DNA of 64,000 nucleotides from Aquibium oceanicum (lineage in GTDB: Bacteria > Pseudomonadota > Alphaproteobacteria > Rhizobiales > Rhizobiaceae): positions 3,866,501 through 3,930,500 of the forward strand of contig NZ_CP018171.1 in the NCBI RefSeq assembly GCF_001889605.1, read 5' to 3'. Shown here in pieces: positions 54,501-62,803 of the stretch (within the stretch, counting starts at the first letter, position 1; each line of letters opens with the position of its first letter). The notes under the pieces are model-generated. The model did not search any database and was not told the DNA's origin. It saw nothing but the letters and a program-made list of their open reading frames with translations. The translations under genes and the position numbers were made by a program.

Positions 54501-56120
54501 TCACCGTCCCCGCTCCGCCTTCTGCGCCGCGATGATCCCCTGCACGGTCGCCACCAGGTCCGCCTCCGGCACCTCGACCTGCGCGGGTCGGCCTTCGCGC
54601 CATTTGGCATTGTCGGTGATCTGTTCGGCCAGCCGCGCGCCCTCCACGAGGTCCTTGACCTGCACGACGCCCTTGGCGAGTTCGTCGCCGCCCTGGATGA
54701 CGACGCACGGCGCACCGCGCCGGTCGGCATACTTCATCTGCGGTTTCATGCCCGAGCCGCCGAGATACATTTCCGCCCTGATGCCGGCGGCGCGAAGGTC
54801 GCCGACCATCTTCTGGTAGCGACCGAGGCTTGTCGTATCGCGGTCCATCACCAGCACGACTACCGGGCCGGGAATCTCCGCCGTCTGAAGCTTGCCGAGG
54901 TTCTTCAGCGCGGTGGTCAGTCGCGACACGCCGATGGAAAAGCCGGTGGCCGGCACCGGCTCGCCGCGGAACCGCGACACCAGCCCGTCATACCGCCCGC
55001 CGCCGCCGACCGATCCGAAGCGCACGATCTGGCCGTCCTCGTTGGGAATCTCAGCGAGGAGTTCGGCTTCGTAGACGGGGCCGGTGTAGTATTCGAGGCC
55101 GCGAACGACCGAGGGATCCACTACTATGCGATCTACGCCATAAGCTGATTTTCGGCAGAGAAACTCGATGCGGCTCAACTCTTCGACACCACTAGCGAAT
55201 GTCGAATTCATCAACAACGGCGAATTGTAAAGGGTCTTCATGCTCTCAGAGGGCTGAAAACTTGCTCGTATTCTCGCCAGTTTCTCAGCTAGGTCGGGAG
55301 CGTCGTCTTTGGGAGGGAATGCGTGAATCGTTGCAAGTTGCCGCCGTGCGTCGTCGTCAAGGAACTTGCCGCCAAAGGTCGCAAGTATCTGCGCGATGGC
55401 CGGCTCGCTGAGCTCAGCGCCCTTCGTAAAATCCCCCTCGCCTTCCTTGCCGCCATCCCAGCGTCCTGGCCCAAGCAGCAGCTTCACCCCCTCCGGGCCA
55501 AACTTGTCCAGCTTGTCGATGGCCCTCAGCACCGTCAGCCGCCGCCCGGCATTCTCCTCGCCGCCGAGCCCGATCGCCTCCAGCACCCCGTCCAGAACCT
55601 TCCGGTTGTTCACCCGGATCACATAGTCCCCGCGCGCGATGCCGAGCGCCTCCATCACGTCGGCCATCATCATGGCCATCTCGGCATCCGCTGCCACGCC
55701 CGGCGTGCCGACCGTGTCCGCGTCGAACTGCATGAACTGCCTGAACCGCCCCGGCCCCGGCTTCTCGTTGCGAAAGACCCAGCCCTGGCGGTAGCTGCGG
55801 AAGGGTTTCGGCAGCTTCTCGAAATTTTCCGCCACGTAGCGGGCAAGCGGAGCGGTCAAATCATAGCGCATCGACAGCCACTGCTCGTCGTCGTCCTGGA
55901 AGGAGAACACCCCCTCGTTCGGCCGGTCCTGGTCGGGAAGAAATTTTCCCAGCGCATCGGTGTATTCGATCATCGGCTGCTCGACGGGTTCGAAGCCGTA
56001 AAGCTCGTAGACGGCGCGGATTTTCGCGCACATCTCGTCCACGGCACGGATGTCGGCCGCCTGACGGTCGACGAAGCCGCGCGGCAGCCGCGCTTTCGTC
56101 CTGTCGTTCTTTCCGGTCAT
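54501..56120 (-). CDS. hisS: Histidyl-tRNA synthetase (alphaproteobacterial divergent type)
   Basis: Class II synthetase charging tRNA-His. Core blocks: motif 1 region [19 protein letters not shown]; motif 2 [20 protein letters not shown]; histidine-specific [11 protein letters not shown]; motif 3 [13 protein letters not shown]; and GFSIGVSRL; a C-terminal anticodon domain follows. Motif 2 differs from the E. coli type RHERPQKGRYRQF, matching the alphaproteobacterial group reported to accept tRNA-His without G-1. 539 aa from ATG 56120. First gene of hisS-hisZ-hisG. Confidence 0.96.
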   Translation of the reverse strand: MTGKNDRTKARLPRGFVDRQAADIRAVDEMCAKIRAVYELYGFEPVEQPMIEYTDALGKFLPDQDRPNEGVFSFQDDDEQWLSMRYDLTAPLARYVAENFEKLPKPFRSYRQGWVFRNEKPGPGRFRQFMQFDADTVGTPGVAADAEMAMMMADVMEALGIARGDYVIRVNNRKVLDGVLEAIGLGGEENAGRRLTVLRAIDKLDKFGPEGVKLLLGPGRWDGGKEGEGDFTKGAELSEPAIAQILATFGGKFLDDDARRQLATIHAFPPKDDAPDLAEKLARIRASFQPSESMKTLYNSPLLMNSTFASGVEELSRIEFLCRKSAYGVDRIVVDPSVVRGLEYYTGPVYEAELLAEIPNEDGQIVRFGSVGGGGRYDGLVSRFRGEPVPATGFSIGVSRLTTALKNLGKLQTAEIPGPVVVLVMDRDTTSLGRYQKMVGDLRAAGIRAEMYLGGSGMKPQMKYADRRGAPCVVIQGGDELAKGVVQVKDLVEGARLAEQITDNAKWREGRPAQVEVPEADLVATVQGIIAAQKAERGR

Positions 56121-56415
56121 TTCTCGCTGTTTTCCGCCGGTTCGCGGGCCGCTCGGGCCATCGCAGGAAGTCCTGCGCGCGTGTAACCGATGCGTCGCGG
56201 AGCGGCAAGGGTCGGTCCGGCCGCGGATGCCTCTGGACGCTCGCGGCTGCACGGCGATCACCGCGCCGCCCGCGATGGAGCAGCGCTCATTTTCGCTTTC
56301 CTTCATTTTCTTTCGTTTCTTCTGTGAAACTTTTCGCTGCCGCTCCGACACGAAGCCGATACCCGAAGCATCGATATGCCCCGTCGGGGCGTCTTCTTCA
56401 TCGGAGGCGAAAGAC

Positions 56416-56640
56416 ATGGAACGGCTCGATCAGAACCCGTTCGAAACGGAAACCAGGGCGGCGGTGGCTTTCGGCCTCAGTCCGCTCGGCACACGCGTGG
56501 CGACCGCCACGCAGGCCGGCGCGCCGAGCGAACTACGCCGCGCCGCATTCACACTGGCGCTCGCGCTCTACCCGCTGGTCGGCTCGGTCACCATCGTGCT
56601 CGCGGCCATCTTGCTGGCGGGCGGAGCCAACGCGGGATGA
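56416..56640 (+). CDS. Small membrane protein of unknown function (74 aa)
   Basis: Not recognised. A soluble N-terminal 40 residues ([23 protein letters not shown]) precede one long hydrophobic stretch ([28 protein letters not shown]), probably one or two membrane helices. ATG 56416 follows GGAGG (9-nt spacing). Its stop overlaps the start of the next gene as ATGA, so it leads a three-gene coupled mini-operon with two lipoproteins. The 295 bp before it hold a pyrimidine-rich strand (56290-56335) and the hisS 5' region. Confidence 0.68.
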   Translation: MERLDQNPFETETRAAVAFGLSPLGTRVATATQAGAPSELRRAAFTLALALYPLVGSVTIVLAAILLAGGANAG

Positions 56641-57086
56641 ACGCGACCGGTCTCGACCGTCCGGCGTCAAGTCTTAAGGCGATGCGATACGCGGGTGCCG
56701 GCATCCTCGTGCTCCTGGCCGCCCTGGCGGGTTGCACCCGGACGGCGACCCCACCGGGCGGCTGCGCGCCGGGCAACCCGGTGTATGTCGGTCACTATTA
56801 TCTGGAAGGCGTGCGCGAGGTCGGATCGGAGATCCTGCTCAGGCCCGACGGCACCTTTGCGTTCATGCTCGCGTACGGCGCCAACGACCAGTCGGGCCTA
56901 GGCTGCTGGACCGTCGGCGGCGCGACCCTGTCGCTGGTGCCGGAAGGGCGCAGCGCGGCCTCGCGCATGCACACGCCCGACAATCGCGGCTTCAAGGGTC
57001 TCGTGCTGGAGGTCCAGGGGCGCGATCTCGTCTGGGACATCGCCGGTTCCGGACATAGGGGCCGCTACCGGAAGAGCGCGTCATGA
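56637..57086 (+). CDS. Lipoprotein of unknown function (149 aa)
   Basis: Exported lipoprotein: hydrophobic signal followed by lipobox LAGC (YAGAGILVLLAALAGCTRT). The mature part is beta-rich (YVGHYYLEGVREVGSEILLRPDG, FAFMLAYGANDQSGLGCW, LVLEVQGRDLVWDIAG), with two more cysteines that could form a disulfide. Start ATG 56637 overlaps the previous gene (ATGA); ATG 56682 (MRYAGAG) would give a shorter, more classic signal. Its stop overlaps the next gene as ATGA. Function unknown. Confidence 0.72.
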   Translation: MNATGLDRPASSLKAMRYAGAGILVLLAALAGCTRTATPPGGCAPGNPVYVGHYYLEGVREVGSEILLRPDGTFAFMLAYGANDQSGLGCWTVGGATLSLVPEGRSAASRMHTPDNRGFKGLVLEVQGRDLVWDIAGSGHRGRYRKSAS

Positions 57087-57205
57087 AGACCGCGATCCTC
57101 GTCGCGCTGGTAACGATCGCGATTTCCGCCGGCCTGCTCGGCTGCGGCGGTCGCGGCGCGGCATGCACGCCCTTCAACAAGGGCTACCCGCTGTGCGGCT
57201 TATGA
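57083..57205 (+). CDS. 40-residue lipoprotein
   Basis: Very short open frame coding MKTAILVALVTIAISAGLLG then CGGRGAACTPFNKGYPLCGL. It has a lipoprotein signal with lipobox LLGC (Cys21), leaving a 20-residue mature peptide with two further cysteines (28 and 38) that might pair. It starts inside the previous stop codon (ATGA), supporting real translation. Its last codons overlap the convergent tag stop by 6 bp. Function unknown; could be an entericidin-like or lysis-like small lipoprotein by size alone. Confidence 0.62.
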   Translation: MKTAILVALVTIAISAGLLGCGGRGAACTPFNKGYPLCGL

Positions 57206-57820
57206 CCGGCCCGGCCGCTTGAACTGCTGTCGCTCGAGTTCGACGAGCGGCCGGCAGACGCAGCCCTCGATATGATCGTTGACCAGACCCATCGCCTGCA
57301 TGAAGGCATAGACGGTCGTCGGCCCAACGAAGGTCCAGCCGCGCTTCTTCAGTTCCTTCGAAATGCGCGTCGACGCCTCTGTCTTCGGCATGGCTCTCAG
57401 CGTTTCGAGATCGAGCACCTTCGGCCGCTCGTGCGCAGGCGGCTCGAACTTCCAGAACCATGCGGCCAGCGAACCTTCCTCGTCCGCCAGATCGCGGGCG
57501 CGCCTGGCGTTGTTGATTACCGAGACGATCTTGCCGCGATGGCGCACGATGCCGGTGTTGGTCAGCAGCCGCTCGACATCGCGATCCGCGAACAGCGCCA
57601 AGCGCTCGAAATGGAAGTTCTCGAAGGCCTCGCGAAAATTCTCGCGCTTTCGCAGGATGGTGAGCCATGAGAGGCCGGACTGGAACCCTTCAAGGCAAAT
57701 CTTCTCGAACAGCCGCCGGTCGTCGGCGACCGGATGTCCCCATTCGTGGTCGTGGTAGTGCAGATAGAGTTCGTCGTCGCGCGGCCAGGCACAGCGGACG
57801 GCGCCGTCCGCCCCTTCCAT
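57200..57820 (-). CDS. tag: DNA-3-methyladenine glycosylase I
   Basis: Removes 3-methyladenine from alkylated DNA. Characteristic sequence: CAWPRDDELYLHYHDHEWGHPV, FEKICLEGFQSGLSWLTIL (substrate pocket), and C-terminal GLVNDHIEGCVC. The zinc ligands of Tag (N-terminal Cys, His in HDHEWG, and His, Cys in NDHIEGC) are all present. Start probably ATG 57820 with AAGGAA 8 nt upstream; ATG 57844 and 57856 are alternatives and the frame is open to 57913. Convergent with the small lipoprotein genes. Confidence 0.93.
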   Translation of the reverse strand: MEGADGAVRCAWPRDDELYLHYHDHEWGHPVADDRRLFEKICLEGFQSGLSWLTILRKRENFREAFENFHFERLALFADRDVERLLTNTGIVRHRGKIVSVINNARRARDLADEEGSLAAWFWKFEPPAHERPKVLDLETLRAMPKTEASTRISKELKKRGWTFVGPTTVYAFMQAMGLVNDHIEGCVCRPLVELERQQFKRPGRS

Positions 57821-58071
57821 CAGGCCGTTTCCTTGTTCGCCCATGTCCCGACCCATCTTCGTTAACGACGCGCGACCGCGCTTAAGCGGCGCTTTACCAG
57901 ATTCCTGAACCACGCGGTAACCACACCGAAACCTTTCCTGACATTCGCGCCTTTTAGCGTTTCCGATTCACCATTCCGACTCCCCCTCTCCCCGACACTC
58001 GCAGTGGTTTCGGACGTGGCCCCAACTGGCCGCGCGTCCGGATGTCGAACGATCCGTGGAGAGTACGTCCG

Positions 58072-58866
58072 ATGAAGAGATCCATACTGCTTGCCTGCGC
58101 GGCGCTTGCCGCCGCGCTATCAACTCCGCCCGCCGCGGCACAGGAACGCTACGGACAGCGTCCGCCGCTCGTGGTCAGTCCCGACCTGTCGGCCCCCTGG
58201 GTCCTGCAACTGGGAAACAAGCCGCAGCGCCGTGCCGTGCGAACGCAGGAGCGCGGACAGGCCTATTATCCCGCGCGTGAACGGGTGACGATCGACCGGA
58301 ACGCCCTGCGCGTCATGGCACATCCCCGCGTCCGCCAGCCGGCTTTCGATCGCGGCTTGCAGACCGCTGCCGTCGCCCGGCCGGCCGCCAAGCCGGTCGA
58401 GCCGCAGATCAACCCGCTCTTCCTGCCGCAAACGGTTTCCTATAACGGTCCCGAAAAGCCGGGCACGATCGTCATCGATACGAACCAGAACTTCCTCTTC
58501 CTCGTCGAGCCCGGCGGCAAGGCGCGGCGCTATGGCGTCGGCACCGGCAAGCCGGGCTTCGAATGGGCCGGCACCCACAAGATCACCCAGAAGCGCGAAT
58601 GGCCGGACTGGCGGCCCCCGGCAGAGATGATCGCGCGTGAGCGCGCAAAGGGGCGCGAACTCCCGGTCCACATGGCTGGCGGTCCCGCCAACCCGCTCGG
58701 TGCCCGGGCGCTCTATCTCGGCTCAACGCTCTATCGCATCCACGGGACGAACCAGCCCTGGACGATCGGCCAGGCCGTCTCGTCGGGCTGCATCCGCATG
58801 CGCAACGAGGATGTGATCGAACTCTACGAACGCGTCGGCGTCGGCACCAAGGTGATCGTCATCTGA
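58072..58866 (+). CDS. L,D-transpeptidase (YkuD/ErfK family)
   Basis: Periplasmic peptidoglycan cross-linker, or lipoprotein anchorer, using a catalytic cysteine. Signal peptide (SILLACAALAAALSTPPAAAQ), a proline/arginine-rich linker, then the YkuD domain with IVIDTNQNFLFLV, GTHKITQK and the active-site block HGTNQPWTIGQAVSSGCIRM. 264 aa from ATG 58072 (GGAGAG upstream). Similar enzymes in alphaproteobacteria make 3-3 crosslinks or attach outer-membrane proteins. Followed by a strong terminator. Confidence 0.94.
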   Translation: MKRSILLACAALAAALSTPPAAAQERYGQRPPLVVSPDLSAPWVLQLGNKPQRRAVRTQERGQAYYPARERVTIDRNALRVMAHPRVRQPAFDRGLQTAAVARPAAKPVEPQINPLFLPQTVSYNGPEKPGTIVIDTNQNFLFLVEPGGKARRYGVGTGKPGFEWAGTHKITQKREWPDWRPPAEMIARERAKGRELPVHMAGGPANPLGARALYLGSTLYRIHGTNQPWTIGQAVSSGCIRMRNEDVIELYERVGVGTKVIVI

Positions 58867-58951
58867 TCCACCTGCCGCCGGGCCGACCGGCACAACACTG
58901 CGCGGGGGCGGCCGGACGAGGGGATTTGTCCGGCCGGGACGCGGGCACCAG

Positions 58952-58983
58952 GGACGGCGCGCCGGAGCGCGCCGTCCTTCGGT
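58952..58983 (+). terminator. Strong terminator after the L,D-transpeptidase
   Basis: GGACGGCGCGC (58952-58962) and GCGCGCCGTCC (58967-58977) form a perfect 11-bp stem with loop CGGA, followed by TTCGGTTT. Confidence 0.8.
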
Positions 58984-59047
58984 TTAGGGCCACTGGTGAG
59001 CCCGACGTGGCAGCCGCCACGAGAAATGCTCCGAGGAGGTCCCTGCC

Positions 59048-59929
59048 ATGAGCATCACCATCACCGTTTTTCTGCCGCTCGTCCTGGTCGTAATCATGTT
59101 CTCGCTGGGGCTCGGCCTCGCCCTCGACGATTTCGCCCGCCTCGGCCGCTACCCCAAAGCCTTCGCGGTCGGCCTTACCGTGCAGTTCGTCCTCCTGCCT
59201 TCGATCGCCTACGTCGTAGTCCTCGCATTCGGTCTGGCGCCCGACCTGGCGCTCGGGCTCATGATCCTGTCCCTGTGTCCTGGCGGTCCCACCGCCAACC
59301 TCATGACCAGGTACTCCCGTGGCGACGTGGCGCTTTCCATATCGCTGAACGGCATTTCCAGCCTCGCCGCCGTCGCGACCCTGCCGCTGTTCGCGACCTA
59401 CTTCGTCAATCGCTTCCTCGGTGCGGAAGCCCCCGAAATCGACGTCACGTCGCTTGGCCTCTCGATGTTCGCTCTGACGGCGATACCCGTCGTGACTGGC
59501 ATGCTGGTCCGGCGCTACGCGCCCGCGCTCGCCGGGATAATCGATCTTCCTATCCGCAAGCTCTGCGTGCTTCTTCTGGTTGCGATCGTATCAGGCGCGC
59601 TCCTGGTCAACTGGAGCATTTTCGTGTCGACCATGCCGATCCTGGGACCCAGCATCGTCGCGCTCGTGGTAGGCCTGCTGGCGGGGGCGCTCGCATTGGC
59701 AGCGCTGGCCGGGCTGGAGCCGGCGCAGATGACGGCGATCTCCATCGACGCCGGCATCCAGAATGCCGCCATCGGCATCACGGTCGGCGCCTTGATTGCC
59801 GGACCGGACGCCGTCGTGCCGGTCTACAGCGTTCCAGCCGGCGTCTACGGCGTGATGATGTACTTCATCGTCCTTCCCTTCATGTTCTGGCGCCGCAGCC
59901 TCGTACGTCCCGCCGCCGTGCCGGTTTGA
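59048..59929 (+). CDS. Bile acid:sodium symporter family transporter (BASS)
   Basis: Ten-helix membrane transporter of the BASS family, 293 aa. Blocks: MFSLGLGLALDDFARLGRYP, LALGLMILSLCPGGPTANLM, and ISIDAGIQNAAIGITVGALI with the sodium-site residues. In bacteria the substrates are organic acids such as pyruvate or pantoate, so bile acid is only a name. GAGGAGG lies 7 nt before the ATG. It is followed by the decayed remnant of a second BASS gene. Confidence 0.92.
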   Translation: MSITITVFLPLVLVVIMFSLGLGLALDDFARLGRYPKAFAVGLTVQFVLLPSIAYVVVLAFGLAPDLALGLMILSLCPGGPTANLMTRYSRGDVALSISLNGISSLAAVATLPLFATYFVNRFLGAEAPEIDVTSLGLSMFALTAIPVVTGMLVRRYAPALAGIIDLPIRKLCVLLLVAIVSGALLVNWSIFVSTMPILGPSIVALVVGLLAGALALAALAGLEPAQMTAISIDAGIQNAAIGITVGALIAGPDAVVPVYSVPAGVYGVMMYFIVLPFMFWRRSLVRPAAVPV

Positions 59930-60025
59930 GACGGTCGGGAAGCCGTTTCGTTTCGTGCCGGAACCGATGTAGGAAGATTGCTGGAAGAGCGAGGGGAAAC
60001 GCTGCGCGAGGGAGGGAACGCCACC

Positions 60026-60366
60026 ATGGACATCATCCTGTCCCTATTCCTGCCGCTGGCGCTGGCGCGCTAGCCTCGAATTGGTCGCTCCTCGTAGCCA
60101 ACCTGTCGTCGCTCGGCCCGGCTCTCATCGTCCTCAATCTCGTCCTGCTCGCGGTCGGCATGCCAATGGCAAAGGTCGGCGCTCGACCATAGCCGGTCCC
60201 CGGCGATTGCCATCGAGACGGGCGTCCAGAATGCCACGCTGGGAATCACCGTCGGTTCGCCCAGCGCCGAACAGTCCAGCGGCCTGCCCCCATTCTCGCT
60301 GCCCCCGGCCTCCACGGCATCACCATGTATCTCGTCTGGATCCGGTTCATGCTGCGGCGAAGAAGA
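60026..60366 (+). pseudogene. Remnant of a second BASS transporter gene
   Basis: The gene retains a ribosome-binding site (GGAGGGAAC) and start, reading MDIILSLFLPLALA, then an early TAG at 60071-60073. In other frames the same stretch resumes as ASNWSLLVANLSSLGPA, then SPAIAIETGVQNATLGITVG, then PILAAPGLHGITMYLVWIRF, which align in order with LVNWSIFVSTMPILGPS, ISIDAGIQNAAIGITVG and PVYSVPAGVYGVMMYFIVLPF of the intact upstream gene. About 170 central residues are missing and at least two frameshifts are present. So it is a deleted, frameshifted paralogue. Confidence 0.8.
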
Positions 60367-60398
60367 ATGGCCGGACAGCCAAGGATCGGGCGTGGCGT

Positions 60399-61823
60399 CT
60401 ATTGCGCTTGGCTGGATCGCTCCCGCCGGTTCTTCCTGCGTTTCGCCAGCTGCGAATCGATCATTGCGGGGAGAAGACCTCCGCTGAACCAGTAGCTAAA
60501 CGTACCAGTGTAATCGCTGTTGTTGTCGTCGAGTGCCTCCGGCTTCGGTCCGCCGTACGCCCAGTCGAGCAGTTCGACCGTATGCACCACCGGCATCTTC
60601 GCCGCCGACGCGATCTGGGTGATGCAGCCGATGTTGCCGGTTGCCACCAGATTCGCGCCGGTCGCCTCGAGGTTCTTCACCTTGCGGTCCCGCAGCCGAG
60701 CGGCGATCTCCGGCTGCAGGATGTTGTAGGTGCCGGCCGAGCCGCAGCACAGGTGTCCCTCGCGCGGATCCTTCACCACGAACCCGGCTTTCGCCAGAAG
60801 CTGCTTCGGCTGTCGGGTTATCTTCTGTCCGTGCTGCATCGAGCACGCGGAATGGTAGACGACCGTCAGCCCAGGCGCTTCGTCCGGAGCGGGAAGGTCG
60901 AGCGTGGCAAGGTACTCGGTCACGTCCTTCGCCAGCGCCGACACCCGCGCGGCCTTCTGCGCATAGGCGGGATCGAGCCGCAGCATGAAACCGTAATCCT
61001 TGATCGTCGTGCCACAACCCGACGCGGTGATGACGATCGCGTCCAGCCTCTCCCGTTCGATCTCCGCCGTCCAGACGTCGACGTTGCGCCGCGCGGCGGC
61101 GAGCGAATCCTCCTCGCGACCCATGTGGTGCACCAGCGCACCGCAGCAGCCCTCGCCTTTCGGCAGCACAACCTCGATGCCGAGACGCGTCAGGAGGCGG
61201 ATGGTGGCCTCGTTGATACCGGGCTTCAGCACCGGCTGCGCGCAGCCCGAGAGCAGCGCAACGCGACCACGCCGGGCGCCAGCCGCTGCGCGCGTTCCCG
61301 GTTCGGCGGAGGACGATTTCGGCGGTACGCTGTCGGGCGCCAGCGCCAGCATCGCGGCGAAGGGCTTCAATCCCACCGCGTTTAGCAGCGGCGCGAACGG
61401 CCGCCCGAGCCTTGCGAGCGACAGGGCAGCGCGAAACCGCGCCGGATGCGGAAGCACGGCCGCAAGCACGCTGCGCGTCAGCCGGTCGATCGGCGGCCGC
61501 CGATAGGTCTTTTCGATATGCGCGCGGGCATGGTCGACCAGGTGCATGTAGTTGACGCCCGATGGGCAGGTCGTCATGCAGGCGAGGCAGGAGAGACAAC
61601 GGTCGATATGGGTGACCACCTCCTCGTCCGCCGGCTGGCCGTTTTCCAGCATGTCCTTGATCAGGTAGATGCGCCCGCGCGGGCTGTCGAGCTCGTTGCC
61701 GAGCGTCACGTAGGTCGGGCAAGTCGCCGTGCAGAACCCGCAATGCACGCATTTGCGAAGGATCTTTTCGGATTCCGCAACATGCGGATCGGCGAGCTGG
61801 TCGGGGGTGAAGGAGGTCTGCAT
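60399..61823 (-). CDS. glcF: Glycolate oxidase iron-sulfur subunit
   Basis: Electron-transferring subunit of glycolate oxidase GlcDEF. Two 4Fe-4S motifs near the N-terminus (CVHCGFCTATCP, CLSCLACMTTCP) and two CCG-type cysteine-rich domains (GEGCCGALVHHMG, GHLCCGSAGTYNIL). 474 aa, with a basic C-terminal tail (LAKRRKNRRERSSQAQ) and a low-complexity insert near residue 170. In the leftward operon glcE - membrane protein - toxin/antitoxin - glcF; its start lies 7 bp after the toxin stop. Confidence 0.95.
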   Translation of the reverse strand: MQTSFTPDQLADPHVAESEKILRKCVHCGFCTATCPTYVTLGNELDSPRGRIYLIKDMLENGQPADEEVVTHIDRCLSCLACMTTCPSGVNYMHLVDHARAHIEKTYRRPPIDRLTRSVLAAVLPHPARFRAALSLARLGRPFAPLLNAVGLKPFAAMLALAPDSVPPKSSSAEPGTRAAAGARRGRVALLSGCAQPVLKPGINEATIRLLTRLGIEVVLPKGEGCCGALVHHMGREEDSLAAARRNVDVWTAEIERERLDAIVITASGCGTTIKDYGFMLRLDPAYAQKAARVSALAKDVTEYLATLDLPAPDEAPGLTVVYHSACSMQHGQKITRQPKQLLAKAGFVVKDPREGHLCCGSAGTYNILQPEIAARLRDRKVKNLEATGANLVATGNIGCITQIASAAKMPVVHTVELLDWAYGGPKPEALDDNNSDYTGTFSYWFSGGLLPAMIDSQLAKRRKNRRERSSQAQ

Positions 61824-61830
61824 GATTTGA

Positions 61831-62172
61831 TCAGTCGCTCGATATCTTTCCGTCCGGAGTCACCGTCAGAACGTTGCCAGGTCGAACCGAAGCCACTGCT
61901 TCAACGATCGAATCGAGAAATGGCATGAGGTCCCCGAAGCGCTGGCGCGGCAGCACGACCAGGCCGATGCCACTTGCAGCGATCCGTTGCTGGTATCGGA
62001 GATTCTTGTCGCACGTAACCAGGCACGCTATCTCGCGTTCCCGCAGCCGCTGCAACAACTCGCCATTCTTCAAACCCTTCCAGTCATTCGGAAACCCTGC
62101 GACCATGCAGCCCCGCTCTGCCAATTTCCTGGAGAGTCGGAAAGGAACGGACTCGTCGAGCAGCGCGGTCAC
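61831..62172 (-). CDS. DUF5615 PIN-like toxin
   Basis: Putative RNase toxin of the Mut7-C/DUF5615 PIN-like family. The start MTALLDESVPFRLSRKL and the acidic site TCDKNLRYQQRI fit the family, with acids D6, E7 and the D in TCDKN as likely metal ligands. 113 aa. Start is GTG, overlapping the antitoxin stop as GTGA, so the two are coupled. It sits inside the glc operon, 7 bp before glcF. Confidence 0.82.
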   Translation of the reverse strand: MTALLDESVPFRLSRKLAERGCMVAGFPNDWKGLKNGELLQRLREREIACLVTCDKNLRYQQRIAASGIGLVVLPRQRFGDLMPFLDSIVEAVASVRPGNVLTVTPDGKISSD

Positions 62173-62396
62173 GCAGCCCGCTTGTCAACGAGGCGTTCCA
62201 GGTCTTCTCCGGCCAATCGAATCGCCGTTTCGGCCTGCTCCCGCTCGACAGTGGGAAAATCCAGCAGGAATTCGTCGAGCGAGTCGCCAGCCCCGAGATA
62301 AGCGAAGAGCGCGGAGACCGGTACGCGGGTTCCCCTGAAGACAACTGCTCCTGACATGATCGCCGCGTCTTGGCTCAGGACATCATCAACACCCAT
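62169..62396 (-). CDS. DUF433 antitoxin
   Basis: DUF433 family protein (HTH fold) paired with DUF5615 toxins. Family block SGAVVFRGTRVPVSALFAYLG, then GDSLDEFLLDFPTV and AIRLAGEDLERL. 75 aa from ATG 62396, with GGAGG 7 nt upstream. Likely neutralises and represses the toxin; overlaps it by 4 nt (GTGA). The pair makes a toxin-antitoxin module within the glc operon; it may be mobile. Confidence 0.85.
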   Translation of the reverse strand: MGVDDVLSQDAAIMSGAVVFRGTRVPVSALFAYLGAGDSLDEFLLDFPTVEREQAETAIRLAGEDLERLVDKRAA

Positions 62397-62428
62397 CGCT
62401 CGACCTCCTTGACTGATCCTCAAACAGT

Positions 62429-62803
62429 TCAGATCACCCAGCTTCCCGGGTTCCTGATCGGCTCGTTGCTGCTCGCAGCCTGCAGCCCGATCACGCATCT
62501 TATCACGAACCAGACGGCCACCGCGATCATCAGCACGAAGCCGATCAGAACGAAGGCGAGCACCATGCTGACGAAGGCGTAGAGCAAGCCGATCCAGAAC
62601 GTGCGGATCGCCCAGGTATAGTGCGTGTCGACCCAACCACCCGCCTTGCCGCGATTGATGTAGGCCAGAACGATGCCGATAAGCGGAGTGAAACCGATGG
62701 CGAAGCCGACCAGAAAAAGGATGTACACGATCTGGACGTTGGTACGCCCGGGTTCCAGCCAGCGATCCGTCTGACGACCGCCCGGCGGGTTGTTTTCGCT
62801 CAC
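62429..62803 (-). CDS. Small integral membrane protein, DUF4870-like (124 aa)
   Basis: Function unknown. A polar N-terminus (ENNPPGGRQTDRW) is followed by three hydrophobic segments: IVYILFLVGFAIGFTPLIGI, FWIGLLYAFVSMVLAFVLIG and LMIAVAVWFVIRCVIGLQAA, with YINRGKAGGWVDTHYTWAIR between, a pattern like DUF4870. GTG start overlaps the glcE stop as GTGA, so it is coupled to glcE. Perhaps an accessory of the membrane-bound oxidase; inference. Confidence 0.8.
   Translation of the reverse strand: MSENNPPGGRQTDRWLEPGRTNVQIVYILFLVGFAIGFTPLIGIVLAYINRGKAGGWVDTHYTWAIRTFWIGLLYAFVSMVLAFVLIGFVLMIAVAVWFVIRCVIGLQAASSNEPIRNPGSWVI

Noticed and set aside
60070..60315. 81-codon minus-strand frame opposite the BASS remnant
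   Set aside because: The plus-strand fragments align in order with the BASS transporter, so the minus-strand frame is a shadow.
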